Source: a virus
DNA: 37,931 nucleotides
IMG/VR virus record: IMGVR_UViG_3300034378_000015
Coordinates: 1 to 37,931 of that record
Reading direction: 5' to 3' (one strand)
Position 1 is the stretch's first letter. Each line of letters begins with the position of its first letter. Under the pieces are notes generated by a model. That model did not search any database and was not told the DNA's origin. It was given only the letters and a program-made list of their open reading frames with translations. This document shows, one piece after another, positions 7,888-16,631 of this stretch. The position numbers and the translations under genes were made by a program.

Positions 7888-7960
7888 AGAATGCCCTAGA
7901 ATCGCCTAGAATCGCCGGGGTAGATACTTTAGTCGAATATGCCGGAATATGGGCAAATAT
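7888..7960. promoter_or_regulatory. Two triplets of 10-bp phased repeats, candidate operator
   Basis: GAAT occurs at 7889, 7899 and 7909 (in AGAATNNCCN contexts). AATAT occurs at 7936, 7946 and 7956. Each set repeats with an exact 10-bp period, so all units face one side of the helix. They lie just upstream of the early promoter and in front of a gene for an RHH protein, a fold known to bind iterated short repeats. No gene covers 7860-7978. Confidence 0.6.
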
Positions 7961-7978
7961 AGGCTATTTCGGCCCGAA

Positions 7979-8560
7979 TCAAGCCGGTTGATACGCCCCG
8001 GCACCGCCGATCCGTACAGCCCGGTATATCGCCGCCGCCGTAGTCCACCATGCGCCTTGCGCCCGGCACATCAACCGCAACAATTCGTCAAGCTGCAACC
8101 GCGACATAACCGCGAGTCCGAATTGTTCTTGCCCCGGCAACGCGACATACAACCCGCCATGATCGTAACCGGAATCATGGAACAGGAATGCCAGCAAGTA
8201 CCGATCTTTCGGAATCCACATTTGCAACGTCAACGGCACGCTTCCCATATCAGTTTCTGAAACGTGCCGATCCGGTTGAATGCGTCTGCCGTCGGGATGA
8301 TGAAACGTCAACGGCGAATCAAGATTAAGTTGAAACTCGTAAATGGCTTTGGTGAACAACCACGCATACCGTTCATTGCGAAGCCAAGTCAACGAATAGC
8401 CTTGCGGATTTTCAAACCAACCATGCGGCGCGGCGTGCGTGATATTTTGCCCCATGTTTCCTCTCAACTTCGTCAAGTCAATGAATCCGTTTCGTCGCAA
8501 ATGATTCCTTGCCTGTATCCGGTCAAGCTGCCGCCGGGCAAGTTCCTTGTCAATCTTCAT
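7979..8560 (-). CDS. DUF1353-like phage protein
   Basis: A 193-residue protein whose C-terminal two thirds match the DUF1353 pattern: SETDMGSVP (about residue 101), a WIPKDRYLLAFLFHDSGY segment and an SRLQLDELL helix. The conserved His-Asp pair suggests metal binding, but the family has no settled function. The start at 8560 overlaps the end of the one-TM gene. It is the last late gene before the early promoter, a position where lysis genes often occur. No lysozyme, amidase or peptidase motif is visible, so a lysis role is speculative. Confidence 0.7.
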   Translation of the reverse strand: MKIDKELARRQLDRIQARNHLRRNGFIDLTKLRGNMGQNITHAAPHGWFENPQGYSLTWLRNERYAWLFTKAIYEFQLNLDSPLTFHHPDGRRIQPDRHVSETDMGSVPLTLQMWIPKDRYLLAFLFHDSGYDHGGLYVALPGQEQFGLAVMSRLQLDELLRLMCRAQGAWWTTAAAIYRAVRIGGAGAYQPA

Positions 8561-9029
8561 CGGGCTTCGGCCTTCGGATTGAATTACGCACTTCAACCCC
8601 TTCAACCACAAGCTTCTTCATTTCATCGCGGGTCTTTTTCTGTTCGGCGGCATGATCCCGTTTCATATCCCACACAAACCAAATCAAGAAACCAAGCACG
8701 CACACGCCAAGAAACCTTGTTGCATCACGCAGATATGCGCCGGGGATTTCAGCTTTCCCGAATGGCGTTGCAAGTCGCAATGTGCCGCCCGGTTTTGGAT
8801 TGTTCCCGCTGCCGTTTAATATCAAGTCAATCATGGTTTCCTGATTGTCCATTACTTGTTGATTTGCGCGTTGTTGCGATTTGAGCACCGGCAAAGCATA
8901 GCACTTGCCATTCCCATGCCCGGCAACATCCACACCTTCAAGCTTCTTCATTTCTTCGCCCATATCTGACAACGCTTTTTCGTTGCCGGTCTTTACCATT
9001 TTAATCAAGTTTTCCCGCGTGCCACTCAT
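8550..9029 (-). CDS. Single-TM phage protein, possible lysis component
   Basis: A 159-residue protein with one clear membrane segment near residues 106-122 (FLGVCVLGFLIWFVW) followed by a charged cytoplasmic-type tail. The N-terminal half is polar and includes an amidated-looking linker rich in Asn and Gly. The ribosome site AAAGGGC lies just after the stop of a 20-codon frame upstream. One-TM proteins between fibre genes and the end of the late operon can be holins or spanins, but no family is recognised. Confidence 0.7.
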   Translation of the reverse strand: MSGTRENLIKMVKTGNEKALSDMGEEMKKLEGVDVAGHGNGKCYALPVLKSQQRANQQVMDNQETMIDLILNGSGNNPKPGGTLRLATPFGKAEIPGAYLRDATRFLGVCVLGFLIWFVWDMKRDHAAEQKKTRDEMKKLVVEGVEVRNSIRRPKPDED

Positions 9030-9041
9030 GCCATGCCCTTT

Positions 9042-9104
9042 CTATACAATTCCCACCCAGCGTGAGGTTTGTGCCCTTCCTTTTGTATAGCGGGTATAGT
9101 TCAT
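9042..9104 (-). CDS. 20-residue micro-ORF with strong ribosome site
   Basis: The frame MNYTRYTKGRAQTSRWVGIV starts nine bases after AAAGGAG and ends with TAG directly before the ribosome site of the next gene. The peptide is basic and aromatic with no membrane segment. The strong Shine-Dalgarno and the exact fit between two genes suggest translation, perhaps as a leader that couples the one-TM gene. It could also be chance in a 98-bp spacer. Confidence 0.45.
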   Translation of the reverse strand: MNYTRYTKGRAQTSRWVGIV

Positions 9105-9127
9105 GCTCTCTCTCTCCTTTCCATGCC

Positions 9128-9865
9128 TTACGGCACGACGTTCACGATCGTATTCGTGTAGAGTGTTCCGCCTGCCTGGGTTATGATACAGAGGTCCCCG
9201 TCATCACCGTAACCGGTGCCGTTCGATTGCCAAATAACGCAATGCCCTTCTGCTGGATCACTTGGCTGTGCCGTGCGTTCTTGCAATACCAACGGCGACA
9301 AAATCTCAGTGGCCGTTCCTGTCAGGATCACATTGGTAGCTGGCGCACCTGCCGTGCCAGCAATCAGGGCGAGGATGTTCGCTCCTATTCGCTTCATGCC
9401 TGTATCAACATCGCCTTGGAACGTGTACTGTATGTCCCAACTCCCACCATCAACATCAAGGTACGGGTCGCCGGTCGAAGCACCAGCAAAATACGTCCCG
9501 TGCCAGTACCACTGCGTAGCCCCCTCAAAGATACCGTCAATCCTATTGTCTGCGCCTTGCTCGTGGTACGTATTGTCATCGCCTCCCCAATTGAGCCGCT
9601 TGTTGTTCAAATCAAGATGATCTTGCAATGTGTAAAGCCAAACGATTGTTCTAATCGTTCCGCTAGTCGTCACCGACATTTGCGCTCCGGGCACAATGCT
9701 TTGCACCGGCACGGTATTTGTAGTAACATCATTCTCGCGGAATACGCCGCCCATCAACTTGTCAACCTTGCCCGCGCCCAAGACAAACGACAACATGAAG
9801 CCGAAAAGCATTCCAATAACAGCACACATCGCTACAATACGCCTATCAAATTCATTCTGTTTCAT
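9128..9865 (-). CDS. Membrane-anchored or secreted fibre-like protein
   Basis: A 245-residue protein with an N-terminal hydrophobic segment (residues about 10-30, MCAVIGMLFGFMLSFVLG). The rest is a beta-rich body resembling phage fibre tips, including a Gly-rich SDPAEGHCVIWQSNGTGYG stretch near the C-terminus. The start follows AGGAAAGGC. It belongs to a run of four neighbouring genes that all start with a hydrophobic or signal sequence. Likely a receptor-binding or decoration protein; membrane routing of such a protein is unusual. Confidence 0.65.
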   Translation of the reverse strand: MKQNEFDRRIVAMCAVIGMLFGFMLSFVLGAGKVDKLMGGVFRENDVTTNTVPVQSIVPGAQMSVTTSGTIRTIVWLYTLQDHLDLNNKRLNWGGDDNTYHEQGADNRIDGIFEGATQWYWHGTYFAGASTGDPYLDVDGGSWDIQYTFQGDVDTGMKRIGANILALIAGTAGAPATNVILTGTATEILSPLVLQERTAQPSDPAEGHCVIWQSNGTGYGDDGDLCIITQAGGTLYTNTIVNVVP

Positions 9866-9882
9866 TTCTTTGCCTTTCCTGT

Positions 9883-10239
9883 TTAGTCGTTTATCGGTTC
9901 ATACGTCAATGTAGTGCGATTTGTCCAAATACCGGTTGCTTTTTCCCAAGTCGTAACCGTGCCGCTTGTCGTAACCCGCACAACCCAAACACTCCCATTA
10001 CCGCTTTGCCAACGGAAGAAATTGGTGTTCGCATGCGCTGCGTCAATTTGATACGCCTGCACATACTTGCTCAGAAACCCGGCATCCGCGCCAAGATTGC
10101 CCTTGTTTGTTGCAAGTAATTTCTGCTCGTTGGTATCATACACGTTCCGCGCATATACCGCCGCGCATATTGATATGATTGCAACGCCGACAACCAACAC
10201 AACCAATGATTTCCCGCTTATTTCTTCCTTCGCCTTCAT
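9883..10239 (-). CDS. N-terminal TM phage protein
   Basis: A 118-residue protein. Residues about 13-31 (SLVVLVVGVAIISICAAV) form one membrane segment, and the remainder is predicted to be extracytoplasmic with alternating Thr/Val strands. The start at 10239 is fixed by AAAGGTGC six bases upstream and overlaps the preceding stop (ATGA). No homologous family is recognised. It sits among the fibre-like genes and shares their membrane-targeted N-terminus. Confidence 0.7.
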   Translation of the reverse strand: MKAKEEISGKSLVVLVVGVAIISICAAVYARNVYDTNEQKLLATNKGNLGADAGFLSKYVQAYQIDAAHANTNFFRWQSGNGSVWVVRVTTSGTVTTWEKATGIWTNRTTLTYEPIND

Positions 10240-10484
10240 GCCGCACCTTTCCTTTCTTCGCCCTGCATTTCCCGTTTTGCTATCCACACCCGCAAAGCCG
10301 CTATGCTTGAATTCGTTGTGCATCCGTTGCAGCTTCGCCGGTTTCCCTGTTCGATCCGTTCAACAATCTTTTGGGCTTTCTCCGCGCCGCCTTCGTATTC
10401 CGTCGCACGTTCGACAAGTTCCTGCAAATCCATTTGCCGCAATTCGTCGGATACTTTGACTTTTATTTCGTATCTTGCCGCCAT
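10236..10484 (-). CDS. Small helical phage protein
   Basis: An 82-residue protein with an N-terminal strand (RYEIKVKVSDELRQ) and two charged helices. A CNGC pair lies near residue 53. It overlaps the next gene by four bases (ATGA). No function is recognised. The sequence is hydrophilic and probably cytoplasmic or virion-internal, unlike the membrane proteins around it. Confidence 0.65.
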   Translation of the reverse strand: MAARYEIKVKVSDELRQMDLQELVERATEYEGGAEKAQKIVERIEQGNRRSCNGCTTNSSIAALRVWIAKREMQGEERKGAA

Positions 10485-10485
10485 G

Positions 10486-10722
10486 TTATTTCTTCTTTCT
10501 GGCTTGCGCCGTCTTCGGCTTCACAATCAACGCTTCGCGTTTCGCCCGGTTCAATTCATTGACAATCGGCAACGTCAAACGCATAGGCAATGCTACCTCA
10601 GATAATGCGCCAATGCAAATATCAATCTGTTGCGGCGGTAAGTGCGGCTTGCATATCGGCGGTTGCGGTTGCCGCTGTTCCGCTTTGGCTTTCTGCTTCT
10701 TGATTCGCTTGCCTTTACTCAT
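10486..10722 (-). CDS. Small basic phage protein
   Basis: A 78-residue protein with Lys/Arg-rich ends (MSKGKRIKKQKAKAEQRQ at the N-terminus and ARKKK at the C-terminus) and a proline-rich middle holding a CKPHLPPQQIDIC segment. The ATG at 10722 is preferred over one at 10731 because AAAGGATGG is correctly spaced for it. The charge suggests nucleic-acid binding; nothing more can be said. Confidence 0.6.
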   Translation of the reverse strand: MSKGKRIKKQKAKAEQRQPQPPICKPHLPPQQIDICIGALSEVALPMRLTLPIVNELNRAKREALIVKPKTAQARKKK

Positions 10723-10739
10723 GTTGCCCATCCTTTCAT

Positions 10740-11150
10740 TTACGGTTCGATTACTGTTTCAATCGTGTTCGTCAATTCCTGTTTGTACGCGGCAATAAAC
10801 TGCGCCTTCGTCTTACCCTGCGCCTTCCACTCTACTCGCGCTACCGGATTATCGTTCCACACCTTTGAGGCCATGCGGTCTTTCCATTTGCGAATCGCCG
10901 CCGTGATTTTGGCCTTGCTGATATGTTTCAAACGGTCTTTTGGCTTCACATCCTTGTCGTCCTCGTACTCTTTCTTTGTAATCAGCACGGCCACGTTCGG
11001 CAATTCGGCCTCTTTGATTTCGTCGAAACTGTTGGTTGTCCAGTAGCTTGACACTTCTGTTTTCCCATCCTGCGTCACAACCACGACGTAGTTCGTTCCC
11101 GCCGAAGCAACTCCGGCAACCAGTATTAGGCATAGTATTAGTTTTTTCAT
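10740..11150 (-). CDS. Secreted phage protein with Sec signal peptide
   Basis: A 136-residue protein that begins with a classical signal peptide (MKKLILCLILVAGVASA, probable cleavage after ASA near residue 17). The mature part is Lys/Asp-rich and helical. The start follows AAGGAG. It is directly followed and preceded by other exported or membrane-anchored products in the fibre region. No family recognised. A periplasmic role during infection or host-surface change is possible, but this is inference. Confidence 0.75.
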   Translation of the reverse strand: MKKLILCLILVAGVASAGTNYVVVVTQDGKTEVSSYWTTNSFDEIKEAELPNVAVLITKKEYEDDKDVKPKDRLKHISKAKITAAIRKWKDRMASKVWNDNPVARVEWKAQGKTKAQFIAAYKQELTNTIETVIEP

Positions 11151-11151
11151 G

Positions 11152-12078
11152 TTATCTCCTTACCCAAAATCCCACCACACTAAGGCCTAACTCATTATCG
11201 TCGTTATCGGCACCATGTACTCTCAGGTTCCTGGAGGTGCCTAGATTCACAGTGGCCGTGTAGAGGCAAAGATTCAGTGGAGCATCCCCGGCCTGCGGAT
11301 CAAAATATAATAGGCTGTCTGCATTGGCTGTTCCTGCGTCAACAGATTCCTTATTCGCTACAGACCCATAGCCATGATCGCCTGCTGTGGATTCACCAAA
11401 CCTAATGTGCACCCGCATGCGTTTTGCCAGAACTGAGCACAGCGTACTTGTCTCTGCGTCGTCAGGCGTTTGCCATGTCCCAGCCGGGTTCATCGAAGAC
11501 GCTGCGATGAGAATTGTCTGATACCGCATCATCCCGTCATTCATGCGGTCAAATTCGTATATCGTTGCGCCCGCCGCTGATGAATATACCGCACCGATAC
11601 AACGATTGTTTTGGGCATCATACCAACCATGAAGCGTGCTGCTCTCCGTCGGTTCCGTCGTGCTCCATACAATATCACTGGCCGACAGCGTGCCGCTGGC
11701 GCTGTTCGTCACATACGCATAATGCCAGTCCGCCCCAGCCGCCAATGTGCTCACCGTCGTAGTGAACGCCGTAGAAATTTCTATCGCCGTGCCGCTGTGC
11801 TCCGCGCTGCCCACGCTCCACGTCACCTGCGTTGTGTTCAGATAGTCGCAGTACATTCCCTTGATATAACCTTCAGGCGCTCCGCCCGCATCCGCCTCTG
11901 GCTGCCACTTGCCCGTCCCAGAGTCGAACTTCATTATCTGATTATCGCTCGGTGCGTTCGTATTGAACACGCTTGCCGGAAACGCTGCACCGTTGTTTGT
12001 ATTCACGCCAATCATCTTCACACCTTGACCGAATGCCGCGCTTGCGCAAAAGCATATCAATATGATTAGCTTTTTCAT
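11152..12078 (-). CDS. Fibre-like protein with Sec signal peptide
   Basis: A 308-residue protein whose first 18 residues (MKKLIILICFCASAAFGQ) form a signal peptide. Residues about 40-60 contain SDNQIMKFDSGTGKWQPE, a segment typical of phage fibre proteins, followed by a Thr/Ser/Gly-rich beta body. It overlaps the upstream fibre gene (ATGA). A virion protein normally needs no export, so the signal sequence is odd. It may be a secreted adhesin-like accessory, or may reach the virion by an unusual route. Confidence 0.75.
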   Translation of the reverse strand: MKKLIILICFCASAAFGQGVKMIGVNTNNGAAFPASVFNTNAPSDNQIMKFDSGTGKWQPEADAGGAPEGYIKGMYCDYLNTTQVTWSVGSAEHSGTAIEISTAFTTTVSTLAAGADWHYAYVTNSASGTLSASDIVWSTTEPTESSTLHGWYDAQNNRCIGAVYSSAAGATIYEFDRMNDGMMRYQTILIAASSMNPAGTWQTPDDAETSTLCSVLAKRMRVHIRFGESTAGDHGYGSVANKESVDAGTANADSLLYFDPQAGDAPLNLCLYTATVNLGTSRNLRVHGADNDDNELGLSVVGFWVRR

Positions 12079-13541
12079 CCTGCTATTACCAACCCTCCGC
12101 TAAACTTTATATCTACCTCGTTGCCGTTCGTATCAACAAGCGTAATGGTTGTTGTATGATCTATTCCCGCCGTTCCATTATCATAATATCCACCTTCCGC
12201 ATTGATAGGCCCGGCATGTGCATTAGCGGCATAAGTTCCATCACAAAAAAAGATTTCTTGTGTACCGCCGCCGCCCGGCGCGAAAACCCAACCACCCCAA
12301 CCCTCACCCGTATCCAAAAACTGCGCGCCCATCGTTGCACCGTTTTCCGTCAAATCCAAACAAACACCCGAAAGCATTTCCAAGGCAAAAGTTCCATCAT
12401 TGAAATAAGAATTGCCCTTACCGGACATACCACCTTGCAATTGCAAACATCCAGCATCAACCGCACCCCCGGCATTCGCCGTATCATCAACATGCAATTC
12501 GCATGTGTTTTCTACACTCCACGCGCCAAGGCTTGCCCCATCCTTCAATGTTTGCGCATTCAAATTGATTACTTCGTTTTGGCTTCCATCCCCGATCAAA
12601 TCGCCGTAAGCATCCGCCGTTGTGGTATTCCCAAGCTTCCACCAAGGGCCGGTTGCGCTGCCGTCCGTCAATTCAAGCTTGTAAACGCTTGCACCTTGAT
12701 GCGTCACAATCGGTATATATCCGACATTCGCCGCAAGACTAGGATCGCCAACCGTATCTTGCAAATTTTTCCACAAAAGAAATTCTGTCGGCGGCGTTGC
12801 CGACCAATATGTATCAAGCCATTCGGAAAACGCTTGAAGCCTATACCATTTCAAGTTACCGTCGGTAGCATCGTAAATCGGGAAGTAATCACTACCATCA
12901 TCAAGTGAAGGTATTGTATGCGCAGACGGATCATCCATGCCGCGTAATTGCGTTTCATAATTCGTCGGATGATATTCTAACGAATGCCCATCAAGCTTTT
13001 CCCATTGATCCCGCCAATCGCCGCCCGTCCAATATTGCTCAATCTCGGTAATCTTGCCGCCGGAAAACGTCACATATCCCAACACAAGTTTTTCACTGCC
13101 ATTATCCGGGTCGGGATAAGCCGCATTTGTATTCACCGTCAATGTCGCCGGATTCAACGCATCGTCAAATTCAACCCACACATACACGCTTGCTGAAATG
13201 GTAACGGTTTTGAACAAATCCCACGTCGGAGAATCGCCGCCGTCACCGGTCAACGGCACACGGTTCATTGCCCCGGCAACATCCCTTATCCGGCTTCCGC
13301 CAAGCACGCGGATTGTTGTTTCCGACGCGGCAACCATTTTGAAATGATAAAGCCCCTTAATCCCGTCACCTTCGCCCGGCTCCGGGTCATAAACAATGCG
13401 CCAAAAGTTCTCCGTTTTCTCAATGTATCCATTATGCACTTCCAAAAACGAAAGCACTTCATCAACCTTAGTGTAAAAGTCGGCGGGCACTTTCGCTACC
13501 GGATCACCGGCATTCAATCGTTCTGGCAAGAAATCACCCAT
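12075..13541 (-). CDS. Tail fibre or baseplate-distal protein
   Basis: A 488-residue protein with an N-terminal virion-attachment type region, a long Gly/Asn/Thr-rich body and a C-terminus ending TTITLVDTNGNEVDIKFSGG. That closing strand pattern (Thr-rich strand, Asn-Gly turn, final hydrophobic strand) is common in phage fibre tips. The start at 13541 shares one base with the previous stop (TGATG) and has GGAG nine bases upstream, so it is preferred over 13556. It follows the tape-measure module, as tail-tip genes usually do. Confidence 0.78.
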   Translation of the reverse strand: MGDFLPERLNAGDPVAKVPADFYTKVDEVLSFLEVHNGYIEKTENFWRIVYDPEPGEGDGIKGLYHFKMVAASETTIRVLGGSRIRDVAGAMNRVPLTGDGGDSPTWDLFKTVTISASVYVWVEFDDALNPATLTVNTNAAYPDPDNGSEKLVLGYVTFSGGKITEIEQYWTGGDWRDQWEKLDGHSLEYHPTNYETQLRGMDDPSAHTIPSLDDGSDYFPIYDATDGNLKWYRLQAFSEWLDTYWSATPPTEFLLWKNLQDTVGDPSLAANVGYIPIVTHQGASVYKLELTDGSATGPWWKLGNTTTADAYGDLIGDGSQNEVINLNAQTLKDGASLGAWSVENTCELHVDDTANAGGAVDAGCLQLQGGMSGKGNSYFNDGTFALEMLSGVCLDLTENGATMGAQFLDTGEGWGGWVFAPGGGGTQEIFFCDGTYAANAHAGPINAEGGYYDNGTAGIDHTTTITLVDTNGNEVDIKFSGGLVIAG

Positions 13542-13828
13542 CAAGCACGACTCCAAGAACCTTTGCTGTCAACTGTGCGCGTCAACTTATACGCATCAAG
13601 AACCATATCCGTTTGATTCACGCTGAAAGTTGTATTGGTATCCGCCGCGTGCGTATCCGCGTAATTCTCTGCCGCCGCTTGTGTAAGGCAAATCCATTCA
13701 TCAACAATAACATTACGCGTACGCTCAAGCGGGCCCAATGGAAAGAAATACACCTTTTCGCCAACAACTTTCTTGCTAATTCTGATTGCGTGCGTGTCGG
13801 TAATCCATGATGTATCGCGTAATGCCAT
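13541..13828 (-). CDS. Small tail-associated protein
   Basis: A 95-residue protein, mostly beta strands, containing VVGEKVYFFPLGPLERTRN and an AAAENYADTHAADTNT helix. It starts after GAGGCGG and lies between the tape measure and the fibre gene. Its size and position suit a distal-tail or fibre-connecting protein. No family is recognised with confidence. Confidence 0.7.
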   Translation of the reverse strand: MALRDTSWITDTHAIRISKKVVGEKVYFFPLGPLERTRNVIVDEWICLTQAAAENYADTHAADTNTTFSVNQTDMVLDAYKLTRTVDSKGSWSRA

Positions 13829-13837
13829 GATTCCGCC

Positions 13838-15862
13838 TCACTTCATTTGTAGTAACTTATCAAGCTTTTCGCGTATCTTCTTCAATTCGTCATTGCTAGT
13901 CTTTTGTAAATCGGCCAATTTGTCTTGTGCCGCCAAAAGTCCGCGTTGTCGTTGCGCCTGCATCCATTTTTGAAAATCCAATTCAACTATTGCGCGTTTG
14001 CGCGCCCGCGCTGCCGCTAAAAATTCGCGCTGTTCTCTACCAAGCTTAACGCCTCGGAGTTCTTTTGCTTCAAGTAAAGCAATTTTCTTTTGCTCGGCTT
14101 CGCGTTCTTTGATTTGCTGTTTACGGGCTTTTGTATCTGCGATAATATCAACAACTCTTGCTTCCGCAACTTCACGAAGCTTGGCAATTTCATTTTCATG
14201 TGCAGCAATTCGGTTTTTGATAAACTGGACACGTTCACGCAATGCGCCAACAGCTTTTGCCTTTGCTTCCCGCGCCTGAATCTTGGCAATAAGTTTTGAT
14301 TCTTTTTCTCTAAGCTTGTTGATTTCCTTTAATCGTTTCGCCTTTTCACGCCGTCGCCGCGCAGCTTCCCGCGCCAGAATTATAGCAGTCTTTTCTTGCA
14401 ATTTCCGAAGTTCAAGAAGGGCTTTTTCGCGGGCAAGTTCTTTTTCCGTTTTTCCTTTTTCTTCTTTTTCTTCGCGGGCTCTTTTGTCTCTGGCAAGCGC
14501 ACGTTCACCCTCAAGCCGTATTTCTTCTTCAACGGCATCTGTGATAGCTTTACGGCCTCCTTTGAATTTTTCAACCAACCCCCGACCCAAACCAAAAATA
14601 CCACCTGCCAATCTCTGCGCAAACGTTCCGCCTCTACCCGTAATACCACCGGCAAAACCTTCTCTGAACTTCTCCATTAAACCGGCTTCTTTCGCCTCAA
14701 ATCCCCCGGCAAAAGTCGCCATTGCTTTTATCGCCGTGCCAATATCTTTGAAGAATCCCGCAAGCCGTTTCGCGGTAGGAACCAATTCTTCCATTCGTTT
14801 TTTAACATCCGTTGCCCATTCGTCAATACGGCCTTCTTTGATGATCTCTTGTACTTTTTCAACAAGTTCCTCAATTTCGGGTCTTAACTTTTCGCCAATT
14901 GCGGTTGCAAATTTCGTTACAATGGCAAGTGCGGTTTGCCATGCCTGCGCCCAAACTTTTGTATCTTCAACACGCTTGAACGCTGCTTCGGATTCGCCGG
15001 TTACATCTTGGAAATTCTTGATTTCCTGTTGCAGCGTTTCAAAATTATTCGCAAGAATCGCAATACCAACTGCCGCACGTTTGCCGATCCCCGCACCGAC
15101 AATATCTTCAAGCGTTTTACCTCGGAATCGTTCGACAAGTTGAAACAGTGTTTCGCCACCTTTAGCTGCATGTATCAATGCCGCCCTTAATGCGGTCATT
15201 GCTCTTTCTGGCTTTTCAACCTTCACCAATGCAGCAACCGCCGCGCCCATTTCTTCAAGCGTTAATCCGGCGGCGCGTGCAATCGGGGCAAGTTTGCCGA
15301 TATTTTCCGCAAGTTCTCCGTAAGTGATCTTTCCATCCTTGACAACTCGGAAAAGCACATCACTTACCCGCGTTGCATCTCGCGCCTGCAAACCGTAAGC
15401 ATTGATAATCGTTGTAAGAGCATCAACGGAAGTTGCCGCATCGGTTGCGCCGCCAATCGCCGCTTTCATTGCAACTTCCAAAACATCCATTGCATCGGCA
15501 GCATCAATCCCGGCAGAAAGAATATCATAAAGCCCTTTTGCTAATACGTCCTTGGCTTCCCCGAATTCCGCCGACATTCGGATAATGCCTTCATTCATGC
15601 CCTTGAGGAATTTCTGATTTTCCCCAAGCATCACGCTTACTTGCGCCATTGCCGCCCGGAATTTTTCGGCATGCCTAACGGAAGCAATCAAAGCAATGCC
15701 AACAGCAACAATTGCTTGCTTCACTACGCGAAAAGCTTTTGACGCTGCTTTACCAATACGCTTTGCCGCATCGCGGAATTTCTGCAAACCCACACGCGCT
15801 TTCGCCAAGCTTTTTGATATGAAGCTTTTTGCCCGGAGTACAATTGTTAATTCACTGGGCAT
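13838..15862 (-). CDS. Tail tape-measure protein
   Basis: A 674-residue protein, the longest helical chain of the tail block. Residues about 70-300 match the TP901-type tape-measure core (FGEAKDVLAKGLYDILSAG and AINAYGL-like helices with an AAKGGETLFQLVERFRG segment). Residues about 430-674 are a Lys/Glu/Arg-rich coiled coil. Tape-measure length scales with tail length, so a tail of roughly 100 nm is expected. The start overlaps the upstream gene by 11 bases. It would be threaded in the tail tube and released on injection. Confidence 0.9.
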   Translation of the reverse strand: MPSELTIVLRAKSFISKSLAKARVGLQKFRDAAKRIGKAASKAFRVVKQAIVAVGIALIASVRHAEKFRAAMAQVSVMLGENQKFLKGMNEGIIRMSAEFGEAKDVLAKGLYDILSAGIDAADAMDVLEVAMKAAIGGATDAATSVDALTTIINAYGLQARDATRVSDVLFRVVKDGKITYGELAENIGKLAPIARAAGLTLEEMGAAVAALVKVEKPERAMTALRAALIHAAKGGETLFQLVERFRGKTLEDIVGAGIGKRAAVGIAILANNFETLQQEIKNFQDVTGESEAAFKRVEDTKVWAQAWQTALAIVTKFATAIGEKLRPEIEELVEKVQEIIKEGRIDEWATDVKKRMEELVPTAKRLAGFFKDIGTAIKAMATFAGGFEAKEAGLMEKFREGFAGGITGRGGTFAQRLAGGIFGLGRGLVEKFKGGRKAITDAVEEEIRLEGERALARDKRAREEKEEKGKTEKELAREKALLELRKLQEKTAIILAREAARRRREKAKRLKEINKLREKESKLIAKIQAREAKAKAVGALRERVQFIKNRIAAHENEIAKLREVAEARVVDIIADTKARKQQIKEREAEQKKIALLEAKELRGVKLGREQREFLAAARARKRAIVELDFQKWMQAQRQRGLLAAQDKLADLQKTSNDELKKIREKLDKLLQMK

Positions 15863-16631
15863 CTTCGTTTTCCCGTTTCTTATGCCGCCGCTTAATTTCT
15901 TTGATTGCGATACCTAAACGTCTTGTTGCAATTATATATGGATCGCCTTCATCAAGCTTTTTACTATCACCGCCAGCCATTGCCATATATTGCCGCCGTA
16001 CAATATTCAAAATCCGCAAAACCATATCTTGCGAATAATCACGCCGCCATGTATCCGCCGGTAATCCGGTTGCAGCAACCAACTCGGCAATCAAATCATC
16101 CCAATTAACTGCTTCCGGTTTCTTCTCCGCAATATTACGTTTTTGCCGATCTTCGGCTTCAAACTTTTTTTCAAGTGCGGCAATCTCATCATCCGCCGGA
16201 ATAACATCAACAATCGCTGCCGACAATTCGGCCCGCGTACAATCAAGTTGTTTTTGGAATGCTTTGATTGCTTGTTTTGCGGATTGATAACCGTCTAAAC
16301 GCAAAAACGCATGTGGATCACGACCATGAACAAGGGCATAAGCAAGCCCAAAAAAATCAAGCTCAACATCCCCATCAAACCATTCAAGCGCATCCTCATA
16401 CCATAACCGCGCTTGAATGGTAAACGGCCAAAGCCAAACGCTTCCGGCTCTTGACGGTTTCCCGGCAAAGTGACGGTGTTCTCCGCCATTCGGATTCTCT
16501 ACGGCACGCGAAAGGTCATTGATCCAAACGATTTCATCAAGCGTTGGCGTTATCCCCGCCGCTTTCAGTTCCCGTATTTCCGCTTCCGCGTGTTCGCAAA
16601 GATGTTTTTGCCCTTGGCTTTCGCTTTCCAC
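15852..16631 (-). CDS. Probable tail assembly chaperone or tail protein
   Basis: A 259-residue acidic-helical protein directly upstream of the tape measure, the usual place of the tail assembly chaperone. It begins with GTG at 16631 (AAAGGCGG seven bases upstream); no in-frame ATG lies nearer. Residues 12-110 look like one folded domain with GLAYALVHGRDPHAF, and the rest is helical. A separate 52-codon frame with a stronger ribosome site starts at 16695 and overlaps it, so a frameshifted longer product is conceivable. Confidence 0.7.
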   Translation of the reverse strand: MESESQGQKHLCEHAEAEIRELKAAGITPTLDEIVWINDLSRAVENPNGGEHRHFAGKPSRAGSVWLWPFTIQARLWYEDALEWFDGDVELDFFGLAYALVHGRDPHAFLRLDGYQSAKQAIKAFQKQLDCTRAELSAAIVDVIPADDEIAALEKKFEAEDRQKRNIAEKKPEAVNWDDLIAELVAATGLPADTWRRDYSQDMVLRILNIVRRQYMAMAGGDSKKLDEGDPYIIATRRLGIAIKEIKRRHKKRENEDAQ

